Part shown: in pieces, positions 7,576-18,081 of the stretch | How the letters are laid out: each line of letters starts with the position of its first letter | Position numbering within the stretch: the stretch's first letter is position 1 | Assembly (NCBI GenBank): GCA_047975545.1 | Contig: JBKEDS010000008.1 | Span: 1-64,000, forward strand | Length of the DNA: 64,000 nt | Origin: JBKEDS01 sp047975545 | GTDB taxonomy: Bacteria > Bacteroidota > Bacteroidia > Flavobacteriales > Flavobacteriaceae | Direction of reading: 5' to 3' | Position numbers and translations under genes: made by a program | The notes under the pieces: model-generated | What the model saw: the letters and a program-made list of their open reading frames with translations, nothing else | Databases searched by the model: none | Told to the model about the DNA's origin: nothing

Positions 7576-10500
7576 TTAATTGTAATTTAATTCTTGCTTG
7601 GCGTGCATCATTTGGTCGAATTCTTCTTTCGAGCCTACAATAATATCGTCGTACTTGCGCATGCCCGTACCCGCTGGTATTCGGTGCCCTACAATTACGT
7701 TTTCCTTCAAGCCCTCTAAGTCGTCAACTTTTCCTGCTACCGCAGCTTCGTTAAGTACTTTGGTGGTTTCCTGGAAGGAGGCTGCCGATATAAACGATTT
7801 TGTTTGTAACGATGCCCTTGTAATACCTTGAAGGATTGGCGTTGCGGTTGCCGGACGTGCGTCGCGGGCTACAACAAGTGCTTTATCTTCTCGGGTAAGC
7901 AAGGAGTTTTCGTCCCTTAATTGGCGTGGCGTAATAATTTGTCCTGCTTTAAGGTTTGCGGAATCGCCTGCTTCTTCAACGACTTTCATGCCGAAAATTT
8001 CATCGTTTTCCTGGATGAAATCCGATTTATGTACCAATTGGTCTTCCAAGAACAGGGTGTCACCGGAATCGATAATTCTAACTTTACGCATCATTTGGCG
8101 TACAACGACCTCGAAGTGCTTGTCGTTAATTTTCACCCCTTGTAAACGGTATACCTCTTGTACCTCGTTTACCAAGTATTGCTGTACGGCCGATGGGCCT
8201 TTAATATTCAATATATCTTCGGGCGTTACCGAACCATCGGACAATGGCATACCGGCTTTTATATAATCGTTTTCCTGAACAAGGATTTGGTTGGATAATT
8301 TTACCAAATACTTTTTAACTTCACCCAGTTTCGATTCTACAATTATTTCACGGTTACCACGCTTAATTTTTCCGAAGGATATTACTCCGTCGATTTCGCT
8401 AACTACGGCAGGGTTCGATGGGTTACGGGCTTCGAACAACTCGGTAACACGTGGCAAACCACCCGTAATATCGCCCGCTTTGGCCGATTTACGTGGTATT
8501 TTTACCAAAATTTTACCCACGTTTATCTTTTCGTCGTCGTTAACCATTAAGTGCGAACCTACCGGTAAGTTGTACGAGCGCATGGTTTCGCCCTTACCGT
8601 CCACAATATGCAGGGTCGGGATGAGTTTTTTGTTCCTGGATTCGGAAATTACTTTTTCCTGGAATCCGGTTTGCTCATCAATTTCTACTTGGTAGGTTAC
8701 GCCCTGCTCGATGTTTTCGTATTTTATTTTTCCGGAGAATTCCGAAATAATAACACCGTTATAGGGGTCCCAAGTACATACCACGTCGCCGGATTTTAAT
8801 TCGGCACCGTTTTTAACCAACAAGTTGGAACCGTAAGGAATATTGTTGGTGCTTAGGGTAATACCTGTTTTCTTGTCGATAAGTTTTAACTCGGACGTTC
8901 GCGATATTACAATATCCACATCGTTGCCTTCGTTATCCTTGCCCTTAACAGTTTTTAAATCTTCAATTTCGGCAATACCGTTAAACTTAACAATTAGTTT
9001 ATTTTCTTCGGAAATGTTTCCGGCAATACCGCCCACGTGGAAAGTACGCAAGGTTAACTGTGTACCGGGCTCGCCAATGGACTGTGCGGCAACAACACCA
9101 ACAGCCTCTCCTTGTTGAACCATTTTGCCCGTGGCCAAGTTACGGCCGTAACATTTGGCACATATACCTTGCAGGGCCTCGCAGGTTAATGCCGAACGTA
9201 CTTCTACCCGCTCGATTGGCGACTTGCCAATGTTTTTGGCAATATCATCGTCGATTAATTCGCCCGATTTTACTAAAAGTTCATCGGTTAACGGATTGTA
9301 AACATCGTTTAACGCTACACGGCCTACGATACGTTCTTCAAGGGTTTCAACAACCTCGTCGTTTTTCTTCAAGGCTTCAACTTCTACGCCTCGAAGCGTA
9401 CCACAATCTTCAGAATTGATGATAACATCTTGCGACACATCCACCAAACGTCGGGTTAAATACCCGGCATCGGCTGTTTTAAGTGCGGTATCGGCAAGAC
9501 CCTTACGCGCGCCGTGGGTAGAAATAAAATATTCTAAAATTGAAAGCCCTTCCTTAAAGTTCGATAAAATTGGGTTTTCGATAATTTCGCCACCGCCTGC
9601 AGTCGATTTTTTTGGTTTTGCCATTAAGCCCCGCATACCGGTAAGCTGACGGATTTGTTCCTTAGAACCCCGTGCGCCGGAATCCAACATCATAAATACG
9701 GAGTTAAAGCCTTGCTGGTCCTCGCGAATACGCTTCATGGACAACTCGGTTAACTCGGCATTGGTAGAGGTCCAAATATCGATAACTTGGTTATAACGCT
9801 CGTTATTGGTAATAAGCCCCATGTTATAGTTGGCAATAATACCATCGACTTGCGTGTTGGCCCTATCTATCATATTCTGCTTTTCAGCAGGAATAATAAT
9901 ATCGCCCAAACTGAAGGACAGACCGCCTTGGAATGCAAAATTGAACCCTAAAGTCCTAATAGCATCCAAGAACTGGGCGGTTTCGGGTACCGATGTACTT
10001 TTTAATACGTTACCTATAATATCGCGCAACGATTTTTTGGTTAGTACCTGATTGATATAGCCTGCTGCTTCGGGTACGTGCTGGTTAAACAATACACGCC
10101 CAACGGTGGTTTCAATAATAGCGGGCGCTAATTTGCCGGCTTCGTTAATATCTATGGTTCGTACTTTAATACCCGCATTTAGGTCTACTTTTTTCTCGTT
10201 GAAAGCAATTTCTACTTCCTCGGGAGAATAGAAGGTTAAGCCTTCGCCTTTTACCTTAACATCGGCAGTCGATTTGCGTTCCTTGGTCATGTAGTACAGA
10301 CCAAGCACCATATCCTGCGACGGTACCGTTACGGGCGAGCCGTTTGCCGGGTTTAAAATATTATGCGATGCCAACATTAACAACTGGCACTCCAATATGG
10401 CCTCGGGGCCTAATGGTAAGTGCACCGCCATTTGGTCGCCATCGAAATCGGCGTTAAAGGCCGTACACACCAATGGGTGCAACTGGATAGCCTTACCCTC

Positions 10501-11877
10501 GATTAATTTAGGTTGAAAGGCCTGAATACCCAAACGGTGCAACGTAGGGGCACGGTTTAGCAATACCGGATGTCCTTTAAGAACGTTTTCCAAAATATCC
10601 CAAACCACGGGTTCTTTTTTATCTATAATTTTTTTGGCCGATTTTACGGTTTTTACAATACCGCGCTCGATTAGTTTTCTAATTACGAAAGGCTTGTAAA
10701 GCTCGGCTGCCATGTTTTTAGGCAATCCACACTCGTAAAGTTTTAGCTCGGGTCCCACGACAATTACCGAACGTGCCGAATAATCCACACGTTTACCAAG
10801 TAAGTTTTGGCGGAAACGCCCTTGTTTTCCTTTTAACGAATCGGATAAGGATTTTAATGGTCGGTTAGAATCGGTTTTTACAGCCGACGATTTACGCGTG
10901 TTGTCGAACAAGGAATCTACCGACTCTTGCAACATACGTTTTTCGTTACGCAAAATTACCTCGGGGGCTTTAATTTCAACCAAACGTTTTAAACGGTTGT
11001 TTCGTATAATAACACGACGGTACAAATCGTTTAAATCGGAAGTAGCAAAACGCCCACCATCCAATGGCACTAAGGGGCGTAATTCCGGTGGAATAACGGG
11101 GATTACTTTCATAATCATCCACTCCGGACGGTTTTCGCGGTTGTTGTTCGATTCGCGTAAGGACTCAACAACTTGTAAGCGTTTTAAGGCTTCGGTTTTA
11201 CGTTGTTTAGAGGTTTCGGTGTTGGCCTTATGGCGCAACTCGTACGATAAGGATTCTAAATCTATCCTTGCCAACAAATCGATTAAACACTCGGCGCCCA
11301 TTTTAGCTATAAACTTATTGGGGTCGGTATCCTCAAGATATTGGTTGTCCTGCGGCAGGGATTCTAAAATGTTTAGGTATTCTTCTTCGGTAAGGAAGTC
11401 CATTTTTTCCAACGGCTCGCCTTCTTCGTTTTTGGCAATACCGGGCTGGATTACTACATAACGTTCGTAGTAAATAATCATGTCCAATTTTTTGGATGGC
11501 AACCCAAGCAAGTAGCCTATTTTATTGGGTAACGAGCGGAAATACCAAATATGCGCCACAGGCACGACCAAATTAATATGGCCTACCCTGTCGCGGCGTA
11601 CTTTCTTTTCGGTTACCTCTACGCCACAACGGTCGCAAACAATGCCTTTGTAGCGTATTCTTTTATATTTTCCACAAGCACATTCGTAGTCCTTTACGGG
11701 GCCAAAAATACGCTCGCAAAATAAACCATCGCGTTCGGGTTTATGGGTTCGATAATTGATAGTTTCGGGTTTTAGCACTTCGCCCCTGGACTCGGCCAAA
11801 ATGGACTCGGGCGATGCCAAACCTATCGAGATTTTGTTAAATCTCTTTACTGTATTCTTATCTTGTTTTTTTGCCAT
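7576..11877 (-). CDS. rpoC: DNA-directed RNA polymerase subunit beta'
   Basis: The product is a 1433-aa catalytic subunit of RNA polymerase. The N-terminal zinc-binding CACGKYKRIRYKGIVCDRCG lies at about residues 66-85. The Mg-binding NADFDGDQMAVH is at about 470-480 and contains the three catalytic aspartates. The second zinc site (CGTLRG...CEALQGICAKCYG) and the bridge/trigger region (GEPGTQLTLRTFHVGG) are intact. The length is normal for Bacteroidota. It lies 63 bp downstream of rpoB and is the last gene of the ribosomal/RNAP transcription unit, followed by a strong terminator. Confidence 0.99.
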   Translation of the reverse strand: MAKKQDKNTVKRFNKISIGLASPESILAESRGEVLKPETINYRTHKPERDGLFCERIFGPVKDYECACGKYKRIRYKGIVCDRCGVEVTEKKVRRDRVGHINLVVPVAHIWYFRSLPNKIGYLLGLPSKKLDMIIYYERYVVIQPGIAKNEEGEPLEKMDFLTEEEYLNILESLPQDNQYLEDTDPNKFIAKMGAECLIDLLARIDLESLSYELRHKANTETSKQRKTEALKRLQVVESLRESNNNRENRPEWMIMKVIPVIPPELRPLVPLDGGRFATSDLNDLYRRVIIRNNRLKRLVEIKAPEVILRNEKRMLQESVDSLFDNTRKSSAVKTDSNRPLKSLSDSLKGKQGRFRQNLLGKRVDYSARSVIVVGPELKLYECGLPKNMAAELYKPFVIRKLIERGIVKTVKSAKKIIDKKEPVVWDILENVLKGHPVLLNRAPTLHRLGIQAFQPKLIEGKAIQLHPLVCTAFNADFDGDQMAVHLPLGPEAILECQLLMLASHNILNPANGSPVTVPSQDMVLGLYYMTKERKSTADVKVKGEGLTFYSPEEVEIAFNEKKVDLNAGIKVRTIDINEAGKLAPAIIETTVGRVLFNQHVPEAAGYINQVLTKKSLRDIIGNVLKSTSVPETAQFLDAIRTLGFNFAFQGGLSFSLGDIIIPAEKQNMIDRANTQVDGIIANYNMGLITNNERYNQVIDIWTSTNAELTELSMKRIREDQQGFNSVFMMLDSGARGSKEQIRQLTGMRGLMAKPKKSTAGGGEIIENPILSNFKEGLSILEYFISTHGARKGLADTALKTADAGYLTRRLVDVSQDVIINSEDCGTLRGVEVEALKKNDEVVETLEERIVGRVALNDVYNPLTDELLVKSGELIDDDIAKNIGKSPIERVEVRSALTCEALQGICAKCYGRNLATGKMVQQGEAVGVVAAQSIGEPGTQLTLRTFHVGGIAGNISEENKLIVKFNGIAEIEDLKTVKGKDNEGNDVDIVISRTSELKLIDKKTGITLSTNNIPYGSNLLVKNGAELKSGDVVCTWDPYNGVIISEFSGKIKYENIEQGVTYQVEIDEQTGFQEKVISESRNKKLIPTLHIVDGKGETMRSYNLPVGSHLMVNDDEKINVGKILVKIPRKSAKAGDITGGLPRVTELFEARNPSNPAVVSEIDGVISFGKIKRGNREIIVESKLGEVKKYLVKLSNQILVQENDYIKAGMPLSDGSVTPEDILNIKGPSAVQQYLVNEVQEVYRLQGVKINDKHFEVVVRQMMRKVRIIDSGDTLFLEDQLVHKSDFIQENDEIFGMKVVEEAGDSANLKAGQIITPRQLRDENSLLTREDKALVVARDARPATATPILQGITRASLQTKSFISAASFQETTKVLNEAAVAGKVDDLEGLKENVIVGHRIPAGTGMRKYDDIIVGSKEEFDQMMHAKQELNYN

Positions 11878-11940
11878 AATATATGGTGCTATCGAAATTA
11901 TTTGTAAATTTTTAAGTTCCCCGCTTTCGAGGGGATGTAA

Positions 11941-14900
11941 CTATTCCTCTAATCGTATATCTAAACCAAGACCTTTCAATTCGTGCATTAATACGTTGAA
12001 AGATTCCGGTAGTCCGGGATCGGGCATTGGCTCGCCTTTTACGATAGCTTCGTAGGTTTTGGCGCGTCCAACAACGTCGTCGGATTTTACGGTTAGTATT
12101 TCCCTTAGGGTACTTGATGCCCCGTAAGCCTCTAAAGCCCAAACCTCCATTTCGCCAAAACGCTGGCCACCAAATTGTGCTTTACCACCAAGTGGTTGCT
12201 GCGTAATTAACGAGTATGGCCCGATGGAACGTGCGTGCATTTTATCGTCTACCATATGGCCCAGTTTAAGCATGTAAATAACCCCTACTGTTGCCGGTTG
12301 GTCGAAACGTTGCCCCGTACCGCCATCGTACAAGTACGTGTGGCCATAGCGTGGTACACCTGCTTGATCGGTAAATCCGTTAATTTGGTCGATGCTGGCA
12401 CCGTCGAAAATCGGGGTAGCAAAGGTGCGCCCCAGTTTTTGGCCTGCCCAACCGAGCACGGTTTCGTAAATTTGGCCAATGTTCATACGCGATGGTACAC
12501 CCAGTGGGTTTAATACAATATCCACAGGGGTTCCGTCTTCCAAGAACGGCATATCCTCCTCGCGAACAATACGGGCCACGATACCTTTGTTACCGTGACG
12601 TCCTGCCATTTTATCGCCTACTTTTAGCTTACGTTTTTTGGCAATGTAAACCTTAGCCAGTTTAATAATACCGGCAGGAAGCTCGTCGCCCACCGAAATG
12701 GTGAATTTTTCGCGACGCAACGACCCTTGTAAATCGTTTTCCTTTATTTTGTAGTTATGGATTAAATCGGCCACCAATTGGTTGGTATAATCGTCGGTTG
12801 TCCATTTACCCGAAATCAAGTGGGCATAATCGTCAACGGCGTTTAACATTTTTAGGGTGAATTTTTTACCTTTCGGAATTACTTCTTCACCCAAATCGTT
12901 ATACACGCCTTGTGCCGTTTTACCGTTTACGATGTTGAATAGTTTTTCGATTAGAATATCTTTCAATTCATCGAACCTTCTATCGTAAGAGGCTTCCAAA
13001 GCTACGATATCGTCTTTGTCCTGGGCACGTTTACGTTTGTCCTTAACGGCTCTGGAGAACAGTTTTTTATCGATAACCACACCGTTTAACGACGGCGATG
13101 CTTTTAACGAGGCATCTTTTACGTCTCCTGCTTTGTCGCCAAAAATGGCCCGTAACAGTTTTTCCTCCGGTGTTGGGTCGCTTTCGCCTTTTGGCGTAAT
13201 TTTGCCAATAAGGATATCGCCGGGCTTAACCTCGGCACCAATGCGAATCATACCGTTTTCGTCCAGGTCTTTTGTGGCCTCTTCGGAAACGTTTGGTATG
13301 TCGTTGGTAAGTTCTTCGTTGCCCAATTTGGTATCGCGAACTTCCAAGGAATATTCGTCGATATGGATGGAGGTGAAAATATCCTCGCGCACCACTTTTT
13401 CGGAAATTACAATGGCATCCTCGAAGTTATACCCTTTCCAAGGCATAAAGGCTACTTTCATATTTCTACCCAAAGCCAATTCGCCTTGTTGCGTGGCGTA
13501 ACCCTCGCACAATACTTGGCCTTTGGCTACCTTATCGCCCTTAACCACAATGGGTTTTAGGTTAATGCTGGTGCCTTGGTTGGTTTTCCTAAACTTGATT
13601 AACGGATAGGTTTTAACATCGCTGTCGAAACTTACCTTAGCTTCGTCCTCGGTACGGTCGTAACGAATTTGGATTTCGTTGGCATCGACATACAATACCT
13701 CGCCACTTCCTTCGGCGTTAATCAATACACGGGAATCGGATGCTACTTGGCGCTCCAAACCTGTACCTACGATTGGCGCTTGCGGCAATAATAATGGTAC
13801 GGCCTGGCGCATCATGTTGGATCCCATCAAGGCACGGTTGGCGTCGTCATGCTCCAAGAACGGAATTAACGATGCCGAAATAGAGGCTATTTGGTTAGGC
13901 GCCACATCGGTAAAATGTACGTTTGTTGGCTCGGTAACCGGAAAATCGCCTTCCATTCGGGCAATTACCTTGTCGTGCAATATTTTGCCCTTATCGTCAA
14001 CTTTTACGGTTGCTTGGGCAATTAGTTTTTCTTCTTCTTCTTCGGCACTTAAATATACCGGAGCGTTTTTAATATCAACCACGCCATTTGCTACCGGACG
14101 GTAAGGGGTTTCGATGAATCCCATACTGTTTACTTTTGCAAAAACCGATAGTGAGGAAATTAAACCAATATTTGGTCCCTCGGGCGTTTCGATAGGACAT
14201 AAACGGCCGTAGTGCGTGTAGTGTACGTCGCGCACCTCGAACCCTGCTCTTTCACGGGAAAGACCACCTGGCCCAAGTGCCGACAAACGGCGTTTATGCG
14301 TTATCTCGGCCAATGGATTGGTTTGGTCCATAAACTGGGATAACTGGTTGGTACCAAAGAACGAGTTAATAACCGATGACAGGGTTTTGGCATTAATTAA
14401 ATCGATTGGCGTAAACACCTCGTTGTCGCGAACGTTCATACGCTCGCGGATGGTGCGTGCCATACGTGCCAAGCCTACGCCGAATTGTTGCGATAACTGC
14501 TCGCCTACCGTACGTACACGACGGTTGGAAAGGTGGTCGATATCGTCAATCTCGGCCTTGGAGTTAATAAGCTCGATTAGGTATTTTATAATGGTAATAA
14601 TATCTTCCTTGGTAAGCACTTGCTTGTCCATTTCGATATTAAGGCCTAATTTTTTGTTCATTCGGTAACGGCCAACTTCGCCAAGCGAGTAGCGTTGGTC
14701 GCTAAAAAACAGTTTGTCGATAATGCCACGAGCGGTTTCCTCATCGGGCGGCTCGGCATTACGCAACTGTCGGTAAATATGCTCTACGGCTTCTTTTTCG
14801 GAGTTAGTAGGGTCCTTTTGAAGCGTATTGTGAATAATGGCGTAATCGCCTTGTTCCGAACTTTCCTTGTGTAGCAGGATGGTTTTTACGTCGGCTTCAA

Positions 14901-15756
14901 GAATTTCTTCTATATTATCTTTATCAAGAACGGTATCGCGGTCGAGGATAATTTCGTTACGCTCGATGGATACCACCTCGCCTGTGTCTTCGTCAACAAA
15001 ATCCTCGTGCCAAGTGTTAAGCACACGTGCTGCCAGTTTTCGCCCTTGGTATTTTTTTAGTCCCGTTTTAGATACTTTTATTTCTTCGGCCAAGTCGAAA
15101 ATTTCAAGTATGTCCTTATCGCGTTCGAAACCGATAGCCCTGAAAAGGGTTGTTACGGGTAATTTTTTCTTACGGTCGATGTAGGCGTACATGACTTGGT
15201 TTATGTCGGTAGCAAACTCGATCCAAGAGCCTTTAAAAGGAATTACCCTTGCCGAGTACAGTTTGGTACCATTGGCATGGAACGATTGCCCGAAGAACAC
15301 ACCGGGCGAACGGTGCAATTGCGATACCACAACACGCTCGGCGCCGTTTATTACGAAGGTTCCACTGGGTGTCATGTAAGGCATAGTGCCCAGGTACACA
15401 TCTTGAACAATGGTTTCGAAATCCTCGTGCTCGGGGTCCGTACAGTACAATTTTAACCTTGCCTTTAGCGGTACGCTGTACGTAAGCCCACGCTCGATAC
15501 ACTCCTCTATGGTGTAGCGTGGTGGGTCGATAAAGTAATCTAAAAATTCTAAAACAAATTGATTACGGGAATCTGTAATAGGAAAGTTTTCCATGAAGGT
15601 GTTGTATAACCCTTCATTGCCCCTTTCTTCGGATTTGGTTTCTAACTGGAAAAAATCCTGGAAGGATTTGATTTGAATATCCAAGAAATCGGGATAATCC
15701 GTTCTATTAATAATAGAAGAGAAATTTAATCTTTCAGCTTGTGTTGACAACATCAA
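11941..15756 (-). CDS. rpoB: DNA-directed RNA polymerase subunit beta
   Basis: The product is a 1271-aa RNA polymerase subunit. The rifampicin region at about residues 470-500 reads SQFMDQTNPLAEITHKRRLS, with the sensitive-type Asp, His and Ser at the usual resistance positions. Downstream blocks such as RDVHYTHYGRLCPIETPEGP and the C-terminal EVWALEAYGASSTLREIL are complete. The start has two adjacent ATG codons (MMLSTQ); the second may be the true one. It is separated from rplL by 120 bp containing a strong hairpin. Confidence 0.99.
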   Translation of the reverse strand: MMLSTQAERLNFSSIINRTDYPDFLDIQIKSFQDFFQLETKSEERGNEGLYNTFMENFPITDSRNQFVLEFLDYFIDPPRYTIEECIERGLTYSVPLKARLKLYCTDPEHEDFETIVQDVYLGTMPYMTPSGTFVINGAERVVVSQLHRSPGVFFGQSFHANGTKLYSARVIPFKGSWIEFATDINQVMYAYIDRKKKLPVTTLFRAIGFERDKDILEIFDLAEEIKVSKTGLKKYQGRKLAARVLNTWHEDFVDEDTGEVVSIERNEIILDRDTVLDKDNIEEILEADVKTILLHKESSEQGDYAIIHNTLQKDPTNSEKEAVEHIYRQLRNAEPPDEETARGIIDKLFFSDQRYSLGEVGRYRMNKKLGLNIEMDKQVLTKEDIITIIKYLIELINSKAEIDDIDHLSNRRVRTVGEQLSQQFGVGLARMARTIRERMNVRDNEVFTPIDLINAKTLSSVINSFFGTNQLSQFMDQTNPLAEITHKRRLSALGPGGLSRERAGFEVRDVHYTHYGRLCPIETPEGPNIGLISSLSVFAKVNSMGFIETPYRPVANGVVDIKNAPVYLSAEEEEEKLIAQATVKVDDKGKILHDKVIARMEGDFPVTEPTNVHFTDVAPNQIASISASLIPFLEHDDANRALMGSNMMRQAVPLLLPQAPIVGTGLERQVASDSRVLINAEGSGEVLYVDANEIQIRYDRTEDEAKVSFDSDVKTYPLIKFRKTNQGTSINLKPIVVKGDKVAKGQVLCEGYATQQGELALGRNMKVAFMPWKGYNFEDAIVISEKVVREDIFTSIHIDEYSLEVRDTKLGNEELTNDIPNVSEEATKDLDENGMIRIGAEVKPGDILIGKITPKGESDPTPEEKLLRAIFGDKAGDVKDASLKASPSLNGVVIDKKLFSRAVKDKRKRAQDKDDIVALEASYDRRFDELKDILIEKLFNIVNGKTAQGVYNDLGEEVIPKGKKFTLKMLNAVDDYAHLISGKWTTDDYTNQLVADLIHNYKIKENDLQGSLRREKFTISVGDELPAGIIKLAKVYIAKKRKLKVGDKMAGRHGNKGIVARIVREEDMPFLEDGTPVDIVLNPLGVPSRMNIGQIYETVLGWAGQKLGRTFATPIFDGASIDQINGFTDQAGVPRYGHTYLYDGGTGQRFDQPATVGVIYMLKLGHMVDDKMHARSIGPYSLITQQPLGGKAQFGGQRFGEMEVWALEAYGASSTLREILTVKSDDVVGRAKTYEAIVKGEPMPDPGLPESFNVLMHELKGLGLDIRLEE

Positions 15757-15817
15757 TGGACGGAATTTTGATTAAAAAAAATGTTAAAGCGTATACCGAC
15801 TATTATATACGCAAAAT

Positions 15818-15853
15818 GGTTTAGGCCTTGGAGCTGCGCTCCAGACCTAAACC
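15818..15853 (-). promoter_or_regulatory. rplL-rpoB intercistronic hairpin
   Basis: On the minus strand, ggtttaggtctggagc and gctccaaggcctaaacc form a stem of about 15 pairs with one mismatch and a GCA loop, in the gap between rplL and rpoB. Only ATTTT follows, so it is a weak terminator at best. In E. coli this gap holds an attenuator and an RNase III site; an equivalent role here is an inference from position. Confidence 0.55.
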
Positions 15854-15876
15854 TTTATGTTTGTTTAAAGCTAAGC

Positions 15877-16254
15877 TTACTTAAGCTCAACCTCGGCTCC
15901 AGCTTCTTCTAAAGATGCTTTTAAAGCTTCGGCTTCGTCTTTAGCAACGCCTTCTTTAATAGCGCTTGGTGCACCATCAACTAATTCTTTAGCTTCTTTT
16001 AAGCCAAGACCAGTTAATTCTTTAACTAATTTAACAACTGCTAATTTAGAAGCACCAGCGGCTTTTAATATTACGTCGAACTCGGTTTGAGCCTCGCCTG
16101 CGTCGTCGCCGCCAGCGGCTGGACCAGCGGCTACTGCTACTGCAGCAGCAGCAGGCTCGATGCCGTATTCTTCTTTTAATATGGTAGCTAACTCGTTTAC
16201 TTCTTTTACTGTAAGGTTAACTAATTGTTCTGCGAAATCTTTTAAATCTGCCAT
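15877..16254 (-). CDS. rplL: 50S ribosomal protein bL12 (L7/L12)
   Basis: The product is a 125-aa ribosomal stalk protein. It has an N-terminal dimerisation helix (DFAEQLVNLTVKEVNELATI), an Ala/Gly-rich hinge (about residues 35-52) and a C-terminal factor-binding domain (KLAVVKLVKELTGLGLKEAK, then VDGAPSAIKEGV). The length and order are typical. It lies 68 bp downstream of rplJ. Confidence 0.98.
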   Translation of the reverse strand: MADLKDFAEQLVNLTVKEVNELATILKEEYGIEPAAAAVAVAAGPAAGGDDAGEAQTEFDVILKAAGASKLAVVKLVKELTGLGLKEAKELVDGAPSAIKEGVAKDEAEALKASLEEAGAEVELK

Positions 16255-16322
16255 TTTTCTATCGTTTTAATAAATTTTAATTTTAATATAATTGTAATAT
16301 AGTGCGTACTTGGTTTGGTTTG

Positions 16323-16844
16323 CTATCCTTCTTTTTCGGATAGTGTTTTAATAATGCCCGCAAGTTTTCCGCCGCTTGATTTAAGCGCAGAGATAACGTT
16401 TTTGGCTGGCGATTGTAACAAGGTTACGATTTCGCCCAATAACTCGTCTTTAGACTTGATGTCCACCAAGGCATCTAACTGGTTATCGCCAATGTACACG
16501 GCCTCTTCAATAAAAGCACCTTTTAATAAAGGTTTTTCCGATTTTTTACGGAAGTTTTTAATGAGCTTGGCGGGTGCGTTACCGGTTTCGGAATACATTA
16601 CCGAGGTATTGCCCTTTAGCACGGTTGGCAGGTTTCCGAAGTCTTTTTCGGAAGCTTCCATAGCCTTTGCCAAAAGGGTGTTTTTAACAACTGCCATTTT
16701 TATGTTTGCTTTAAAAGCAGCACGACGTAAATCGGTAGTAGATTCGGCGTTTAACCCGGAAATATCGGCTAGATAGATGTTTCCGTTTTCGGCTAGCTCG
16801 GCAGTTAAGGTCTCAATTACTTGTGATTTTTCTTCTCTTGTCAT
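16323..16844 (-). CDS. rplJ: 50S ribosomal protein uL10
   Basis: The product is a 173-aa stalk base protein that anchors bL12 dimers to the 23S rRNA. It starts MTREEKSQVIETLTAEL, with the family core YLADISGLNAESTTDLRRA and the C-terminal helix region for L12 binding (LLQSPAKNVISALKSSGGKL). It starts 18 bp after rplA, so no long L10 leader precedes it. Confidence 0.98.
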   Translation of the reverse strand: MTREEKSQVIETLTAELAENGNIYLADISGLNAESTTDLRRAAFKANIKMAVVKNTLLAKAMEASEKDFGNLPTVLKGNTSVMYSETGNAPAKLIKNFRKKSEKPLLKGAFIEEAVYIGDNQLDALVDIKSKDELLGEIVTLLQSPAKNVISALKSSGGKLAGIIKTLSEKEG

Positions 16845-16862
16845 AATAAAAGTTTTTAACTG

Positions 16863-17552
16863 TTAGCTAACTTTAGGATCAACAGCTATACTAGGACTCA
16901 TGGTGCTAGACAGGAAAATACTTTTTACGTAAGTACCTTTTGCAGTTGTTGGCTTAAGTTTTAATAATGTTTGTATTAATTCGTTAGCATTGCCCGCAAT
17001 TTTATCGGCACTAAACGATGCCTTGCCAATTGCGGCGTGAACGATTCCGGTTTTGTCAACCTTAAAGTCTATTTTACCAGCTTTTACTTCGGTTACGGCT
17101 TTAGCCACGTCCATGGTTACGGTGCCTGTTTTAGGGTTTGGCATTAAGCCTCTGGGGCCTAATATACGGCCTAAGGGACCTAATTTACCCATAACGCTTG
17201 GCATGGTAATAATAACATCGACATCGGTCCAACCGTTCTTGATTTTATCAAGGTACTCGTCCAGGCCAACAAAATCGGCTCCGGCTTCTTTGGCTTCGGC
17301 TTCTTTATCGGGTGTTACCAATGCGAGAACTTTTACGTCCTTACCAGTTCCGTGCGGAAGCGATACTACGCCCCTTACCATCTGGTTGGCCTTACGCGGG
17401 TCTACGCCCAAGCGCACGGCAATGTCTACCGAGGCATCGAATTTTGTATTGGTAACTTCCTTTACCAATGCCGATGCTTCGTCAAGAGTGTATACTCTTC
17501 CTTTTTCTATTTTCGCTAAAGCTTCTTTTTGCTTTCTTGTTAATCTTGCCAT
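16863..17552 (-). CDS. rplA: 50S ribosomal protein uL1
   Basis: The product is a 229-aa L1-stalk protein that binds 23S rRNA and helps release tRNA from the E site. The signatures are MGKLGPLGRILGPRGLMPNP and GTVTMDVAKAV. It lies 19 bp downstream of rplK, a canonical rplK-rplA pair. Confidence 0.98.
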   Translation of the reverse strand: MARLTRKQKEALAKIEKGRVYTLDEASALVKEVTNTKFDASVDIAVRLGVDPRKANQMVRGVVSLPHGTGKDVKVLALVTPDKEAEAKEAGADFVGLDEYLDKIKNGWTDVDVIITMPSVMGKLGPLGRILGPRGLMPNPKTGTVTMDVAKAVTEVKAGKIDFKVDKTGIVHAAIGKASFSADKIAGNANELIQTLLKLKPTTAKGTYVKSIFLSSTMSPSIAVDPKVS

Positions 17553-17571
17553 TTTGTAATGTTTTTAAAGA

Positions 17572-18009
17572 TTAAGAAGGGAATTGCCCTGTTACGGTTA
17601 TACCCATTGACCTTGCAGTTCCGGCAACCATTTTCATGGCAGATTCGATTGTAAATGCGTTTAAATCCTGCATTTTGTCCTCTGCTATGGTTTTAATTTG
17701 GTCCCACGATACTTTAGCTATTTTTTTTCGGTTAGGCTCTCCGGAGCCTTTTTTTACTTTGGCCGCTTCTAATAATTGTACTGCAGCTGGTGGTGTTTTA
17801 ATAACGAAGTCGAAAGACTTGTCCTTATACACCGAGATAACAACCGGTAAAACCTTACCGGGCTTGTCTTGGGTCCTGGCGTTAAATTGCTTACAGAACT
17901 CCATGATGTTAACTCCAGCAGCACCGAGAGCGGGTCCAACCGGTGGCGACGGATTCGCAGCACCTCCCCGAACTTGTAACTTAACTACTTTACTTAATTC
18001 TTTTGCCAT
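17572..18009 (-). CDS. rplK: 50S ribosomal protein uL11
   Basis: The product is a 145-aa protein of the GTPase-associated centre. Its Pro/Gly-rich N-terminal segment is GGAANPSPPVGPALGAAGVN and its RNA-binding C-terminal end is MKMVAGTARSMGITV. It follows nusG in the canonical order. Confidence 0.98.
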   Translation of the reverse strand: MAKELSKVVKLQVRGGAANPSPPVGPALGAAGVNIMEFCKQFNARTQDKPGKVLPVVISVYKDKSFDFVIKTPPAAVQLLEAAKVKKGSGEPNRKKIAKVSWDQIKTIAEDKMQDLNAFTIESAMKMVAGTARSMGITVTGQFPS

Positions 18010-18081
18010 TTTTAATAATTTAGTTTGATACGTGTTTTAGTGGAAGCGAAAACCCGCATCGGTATCTATTTGTAACAATTA

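Noticed and set aside
14255..14345. Possible rifampicin-resistance alleles in rpoB
   Set aside because: The cluster residues are the normal sensitive type (SQFMDQ, HKRRLS).
7598..18028. Many plus-strand ORFs of 60-190 aa
   Set aside because: They are antisense shadows of rpoC, rpoB, rplL, rplJ, rplA and rplK.
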